Assembly (NCBI RefSeq): GCF_000611645.1
Contig: NW_014013099.1
Location: 1 to 24,906 of the forward strand
Reading direction: 5' to 3'
DNA length: 24,906 nt
Source: Monoraphidium neglectum
Lineage: Eukaryota > Chlorophyta > Chlorophyceae > Sphaeropleales > Selenastraceae
Shown one piece after another: positions 20,579 through 24,906 of this stretch. The position numbers were made by a program, and so were the translations under genes. The notes beneath the pieces are model-generated. The model made no database searches. It was given only the letters and a program-made list of their open reading frames with translations, and was not told where the DNA came from. Position 1 is the first letter of the stretch. Every line of letters begins with the position of its first letter.

Positions 20579-22986
20579 CGCGTGCGCACAAGCAATATTT
20601 CGATGCAATGGTACGTGTGTGTGTTCATCGTCTTGACCAAATATTGCTGGCTCCTAAACAGCTCTCATGCTCAATCTGCACTGAATCAGCTCAGACACAA
20701 AATTTTGTCCATGTGCAGCTGCGCAACAAATTGCTGTCATGTGTATTGCAGCCTGTCCCGCTCCAAATTGCGAGAGTCCCGCCGCCTGTGCCGACCAATT
20801 TGCGCCCTCCTCGGCCCGCAAACCTGTGTCCGCTAGGAACCCTCTACTGCACCCGGTGGCAATTTCCCACCCGTCAGCAACCTGCCCCTCACCTCCATTG
20901 CGACCTGGCGGATCATCGCCCAGTCGGCCTGCTTGATGCCCTGCAGCACGATCAGGTCTGCACACTCGGTGTCGACCTTGAGCAGCCCAATTGACCTGGG
21001 GGATGTCGGCAATCGGGTGAAAAAGCAATGCCAGGTCGTCAGCAAACGCGTGCGGGCGTGCATTTGTAGGGAGAAGGCGTTGTTCGCGCACCAACCAGTG
21101 TGGGCCTATGCAGTTGACCGCTGCAGCAGCGCCGCACGTGCCCCGCCCAACCCCAGGCACAGCCCCAATCACCGGTCGCTGGGGCCGCTCACCTGATGCC
21201 CTTTTCCTTAAAGAGGCTGCTGAGCGTGACCACCTTGACTGGCACCTCCCGCTTGCTGTTCATCACGTGGTTGCGCACATGCGTCCGCACCGCAAACCTC
21301 ACAATGGGGGCCCCAATGATGGGGATTGACAGTATAGCCTGGCCCAGCATGAACTGCGTCGGGTTGATTTGGGCAAGGAGGTTGCTGCAGCATGGGTCAT
21401 GATTCAGGAGCGGTTGGTCCCCTGCCAAGCAGGTGTGGGGTCGAGGGATGGCAAGCCGCAGCAAACGGCGAGATGCACTCGCAGCTCTCTAGCTGCGCTG
21501 AAGTTGATGCTTGCAACTGCAGCTGTGTGGACGCAGCATGTCCTGTGCGCAATTGTTTGCGTGGATGTTTGAGCAAAGGTGTCGGTTTCAAATCAACCAG
21601 AGGGCAATCGCACCAGCAGCTGCTCCACCGCACCGCCTATCGGCTTGGAGTTGCCGGCAGACAGCTGAGAGAACAGGTAAGCCTGTGCACAGGAAAAAAG
21701 GGTGAAGAAAGGGCAGAGCACTCTTTAGATAGGTAAAGGCGTGGCAGAGGTCAAACAGCTCAAACACTGGATATGCTGCACGACATGCACCTCACGTATG
21801 AGACGGGGAAAGCCAAAGCAAGGTCACAGACGCAGAGGGTGCGGGCACTTCGGCCAAAGCGGCCAGGTTGGTTGTGCCCAATTGTCCAAGAGGGGTAGTT
21901 CCAATTCAGGGCGCGCACCGACATGAGCTGCTCCTGCCGGCCGCTGGCCGCCACAGTGTTCATCAGCGTCGCCCTGAGTGTAGGCCGGGTGGCAGGGTGT
22001 TCATCCGCAGTTCGGACGCAGCAGGCTGGCTTTTGGGGCGCACTGCAAGAAGCATCTGTCCACCCGTAATCTCCGCGGTCGTGCTGGCTGCGTTCGCATG
22101 AGCACCGTTGGCAAACTAGCAGGTGGCCGGCTGCACAAGCCTGCGCCCACCTGTTGTAAACAGTCAGCGTTAGCGTGTCCACGCTACCATCGCCACAGGC
22201 CACGTTGACAACATCGATGGGCCCCGCTTCGATCTTGCCGCCGCTGGTGGCCACCGCAGGTCTGGTGTTTTGGGTGCAGCAGGCAAACGTGTCTGGCGCG
22301 GGCTCCACGGCGAGAACGCGCCCGGCGGCGCCGACGGCGCGCGCCACGTAGATTGAAAACAGGCCCACGTGCGCGCCGACGTCGACGACGGTGTCACCCT
22401 TGCGCAGCTCGATCTGCGGGTTTGCGCGGTAGCGGTTTTTAATCCAGGCCAGTTGGACGAGCGGTGGGCGCGCGCGTCTGCGATGGGGCACGCCTGCGTC
22501 CGCTGTCCAGGCTTGCTGTGCCAACAGCTCTTGTCGTCACATGCGTGCAGCATGGAACCGTCTAGACACGCCGGATGCCTGCGCTCGCTGGTCAAGCAAG
22601 CGGTTGGGGGCGGGCGCACAGCCTGGGGTTGGACAATGCCAGCACGGCACACACCCCGTTTTGGACGTACTGGCGCTCCTCAAAGTGCTCGTTGTACACC
22701 ATCATGATCTCTTCATCAGACCCCATGTGCCTGAGGGTGCGATGTAGGGTTGGATCCGTGAGGTTGCATAGAGATCATGGTCGCTGGTGCCAAGCACGGA
22801 ACGGGTGCAGTCGGCCACTGGCGAGAATTTGGCTGTTGCGGGCCACACTTGGCCCCGTAGGCACTTAGGCGCTCTGGTTTCTGCATGGGCTCCACCCAGG
22901 TAAAAATTAATATGGGTGGCTCACTTGATGTTCATGCCGTTGGGCATACACAAAGAGTGAGCCCTGGTTCGCGCCTCCGCCTCCAT
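20167..22986 (-). CDS. FkbM-family SAM-dependent methyltransferase, eight exons
   Basis: FkbM-like enzymes transfer methyl from S-adenosylmethionine, usually to hydroxyls of sugars or polyketides. Exons: 22986-22925, 22730-22655, 22413-22151, 21973-21919, 21664-21614, 21353-21193, 20995-20893, 20298-20167; 300 residues. The start is the first ATG after an in-frame TGA. CMPNGMNIKHMGSDEE and FEERQYVQNGIELRKGD match the family's entry (xPNGxxI...GDTVxDVGA); VVDVGAHVGLFSIYVA is SAM motif I and VEPAPDTF motif II. LLKVDTECADLIVLQGI is the family's KxDxEGxE block with Gly and Glu changed to Cys and Asp. The C-terminus AMEVHEERFKEPVLAILQQAGF then GHGVYNLWATRG is typical. Exons 5 and 6 (a hydrophobic AILSIPIIGAPIVRFAV segment, perhaps membrane-associating) have alternative splice choices. 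No signal peptide is seen. The substrate cannot be inferred from the sequence. Confidence 0.88.
20301..20367. repeat. (CG)n-(TG)n tract directly beside the last methyltransferase exon
   Basis: CG-alternating sequence followed by TG repeats begins at the acceptor of the final exon (20298), within the 594-bp intron 20299-20892. Confidence 0.85.
20517..20586. repeat. Pure (TG)n followed by (CG)n, methyltransferase intron
   Basis: About 54 bp of uninterrupted TG is followed by about 12 bp of CG alternation, in the same intron as the tract at 20301-20367. It is the purest dinucleotide run in the window. Confidence 0.9.
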
Positions 22987-24906
22987 CGATGCTGCCGCTC
23001 CAACGCCGGTGGTGCACACGCCGGCGACGCCACGTGCAGCAGGCGAGACTAAGAATCAGACGTTGTATCTTAGCTTGTATTCCTGAGGCGTGCGCCTGTC
23101 TTTCTGGAAACGTTGGTGCCCGGCGCTACAGTGCAGCTCGGGAAGGGTGAGGCGGACAGAGGATATCTGCACGGTTTGGATGCCGTCGCGACACAGTAGA
23201 TGACCACAAATGACAGAAACAACGAGGTATGTGTGTCTGCTGCCTTGACCAACCGAGGGTGACCGACGAACTTGGTTGGCAGCTTCAAGAGGTCTGTGCG
23301 ATCGACATGTGCATGTACATACCGGTAAAAATACCTTTGGAAGTACGGTAGGATGCTTGTGTTGACTTGCCACGAGGGCTTGGGTATGCAGCACAATGAC
23401 TCAACCGAATCCGTCAGGGGTCGAGGCGGGGGCGCAAGCGGGCACATGCAGTGATGCTGCGCAGCAGCGCCGGGCGTGTTGCCAGCAGTGGGCGGCAATA
23501 AAATGGTGATTGTGCAACTCGGCGTGCTTGGGATGCTGTCCTGGTGCGCATATACATGTTTCTGGCGCAAATGCGTTTCTCGTCATGGGCATATTGGCGG
23601 GTGACAATCTTGCATGCAGTGTGGGAACTTGGGGGCGCCTCGCACTCAGCCGCCGTTTTGCAGCTGATGCACCTCTGTGACACTAACAACATTCGTTTTG
23701 AGCGGCCTGCCTGGCAACGGGGTGCCAGGCTGCCTGGCCATTAAGGCCTGCATGCCCAAGCAAGACCGTGTGCTAGGCTCCACGTAGCGCAGCTGCTGCT
23801 GCTAGGCCTGGCCCAGATGTCAATGTGTGGGCATGTGCATGATTATCACAGTTAGTCCGTGACAACGCCACGGCTTGCCTCTGGCGCCTTCTTCCTGCTG
23901 GCTGCGCCAACGCCAGGCCAATCTGAGCGCTTGCGCATGCCCGGGGTGTCGTCGCAGAGCGTAATGTGCGTGCTTACGAACGCGTCCCCACACTTGGGCT
24001 TTGAATTGATCACCGCATGCCTCGTGGGCGCATTCTTCCACCATACAGGGGGCCTGCAGCTGCGGGGCATTGCGCCCCCAGGTCTCCCTCCAAAAATCAC
24101 CACAGCCCATGCTCCCCGTTGGCGCCTTTCGCACAGGCTGCTGCCTGGCCTCCCGTGACATCCTTGCTAAGGTGCAAATAGCTGGGTAACTCCTCTGCAA
24201 GCTTGGCGTGCCCATCAGGCGGCAGGGGCCCTTGGGCTTGACACCCGCAGCCGTCAACCCGCTGGCGCAGCATTGGCAGCCCACCAAAGCGCAGCACGCG
24301 GGTCAAGCAAATGAGCACGGCCAGCATGTGCTAATTGTGACTTATCTCTACCAAAAACACCCGAGAAGCTGGGCCGGCTTTGCAATAACTCTCTCTGGGT
24401 GGCGTCCAAATCTGACGGTCCCTTCTCATTGTCCGTCTTCGGCCCGCCTGTGTTTCTTGACCGCGGTGCAGGGAACAAAAGATCCTGCGTAATCTTAAAA
24501 AACCGCAAAGCGTGCAGCCTTGGTCGTCGCCGCAGTTTGTTGAAGACCCCTCGCCCGACCAGAAAATCGCTGGCGGTCTCACACCGTCGCATTGACAAGG
24601 TTTGTGGCACCTGGAGTATAACTTGAGGTTTCACCGGGCTGCTGCCGCAGCTGCAGCCGCTGCGGGGACCACGCTGCAGCAGGGTCTACAGCTGTTGCGG
24701 ATTGCGGCCACACTACTGCGGCGCCAGCGGCGGGCACCTGCGCAGCCAGTACCACCACGCCTGCCTACTTCGTTGTACAGAACTGTCGTCGCCACACCTC
24801 AGTAATTGAGGGCCTGCGCCGCCGATCGCCTTGGTCCACGGCTTTGACCTCCCCTCCTGGCCCCCTGCGGCTCGCCGCACCTCGCCCGCCCCACCCATCC
24901 CCGGCC
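22987..24906. other. 1.9 kb with no supported gene
   Basis: This is upstream of the methyltransferase start. Open frames on both strands (for example minus 23852-24103 and 24254-24634, plus 24602-24805) have no recognised motif, no clear splice partners and mixed composition. An Ala-rich plus-strand frame ends with a stop at 24803-24805, and GC rises towards the right edge, so an exon of a neighbouring gene may begin there. I cannot choose a strand or product. The methyltransferase promoter should lie just right of 22986. Confidence 0.5.

Noticed and set aside
21580..21605. T-arm-like sequence suggesting a tRNA
   Set aside because: No matching acceptor, D-arm or anticodon arm can be folded around it.
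24602..24805. Plus-strand Ala/Leu/Arg-rich frame ending in TAA as a C-terminal exon
   Set aside because: No motif, no convincing splice acceptor choice, and competing minus-strand readings; kept only as a remark in the region entry.

Overview
This window is nuclear DNA of a unicellular eukaryote, most likely a core chlorophyte green alga of the Chlamydomonas or Chlorella type. The evidence is high GC, very dense short spliceosomal introns (about 200-450 bp) with GTGCGY/GTGAGY donors and CAG acceptors, long (TG)n.(CA)n tracts inside introns, TGTAA-type poly(A) signals, and a centriole protein that resembles Chlamydomonas Bld12p. No bacterial-type operon, rRNA, tRNA, CRISPR array or transposon was recognised.

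Four protein genes were rebuilt exon by exon. All four lie on the minus strand, so transcription runs right to left. Each model rests on splice consensus, continuous reading phase and family similarity judged by eye. From left to right: (1) 170-4000, the centriole cartwheel protein SAS-6, 5' complete, with its C-terminal exons off the left edge; (2) 5078-6156, a two-exon gene for a secreted cysteine-rich protein of about 294 residues with no recognised family; (3) 6993-19045, a 29-exon gene for an Upf1-like superfamily 1 RNA helicase of the SDE3/MOV10 family, about 1809 residues; (4) 20167-22986, an eight-exon FkbM-family methyltransferase of about 300 residues. The reconstructed helicase and methyltransferase coding sequences are 5430 and 903 nt, both multiples of three with no internal stop.

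The gaps at 4001-5077, 6157-6992 and 19046-20166 look like ordinary intergenic DNA, each with one candidate TGTAA poly(A) signal. The last 1.9 kb (22987-24906) contains no gene I can support.

The genes show no obvious shared pathway: centriole assembly, an extracellular protein, RNA silencing or RNA decay, and small-molecule or glycan methylation. The most notable object is the helicase gene. Its catalytic motifs I, V and VI are split over exons of 40, 28 and 23 nt, one intron appears to be GC-AG, a glutamine-rich insertion sits between motifs III and IV, and the N-terminus carries regularly spaced tryptophans in a Pro/Gly-rich setting that resembles an Argonaute hook.
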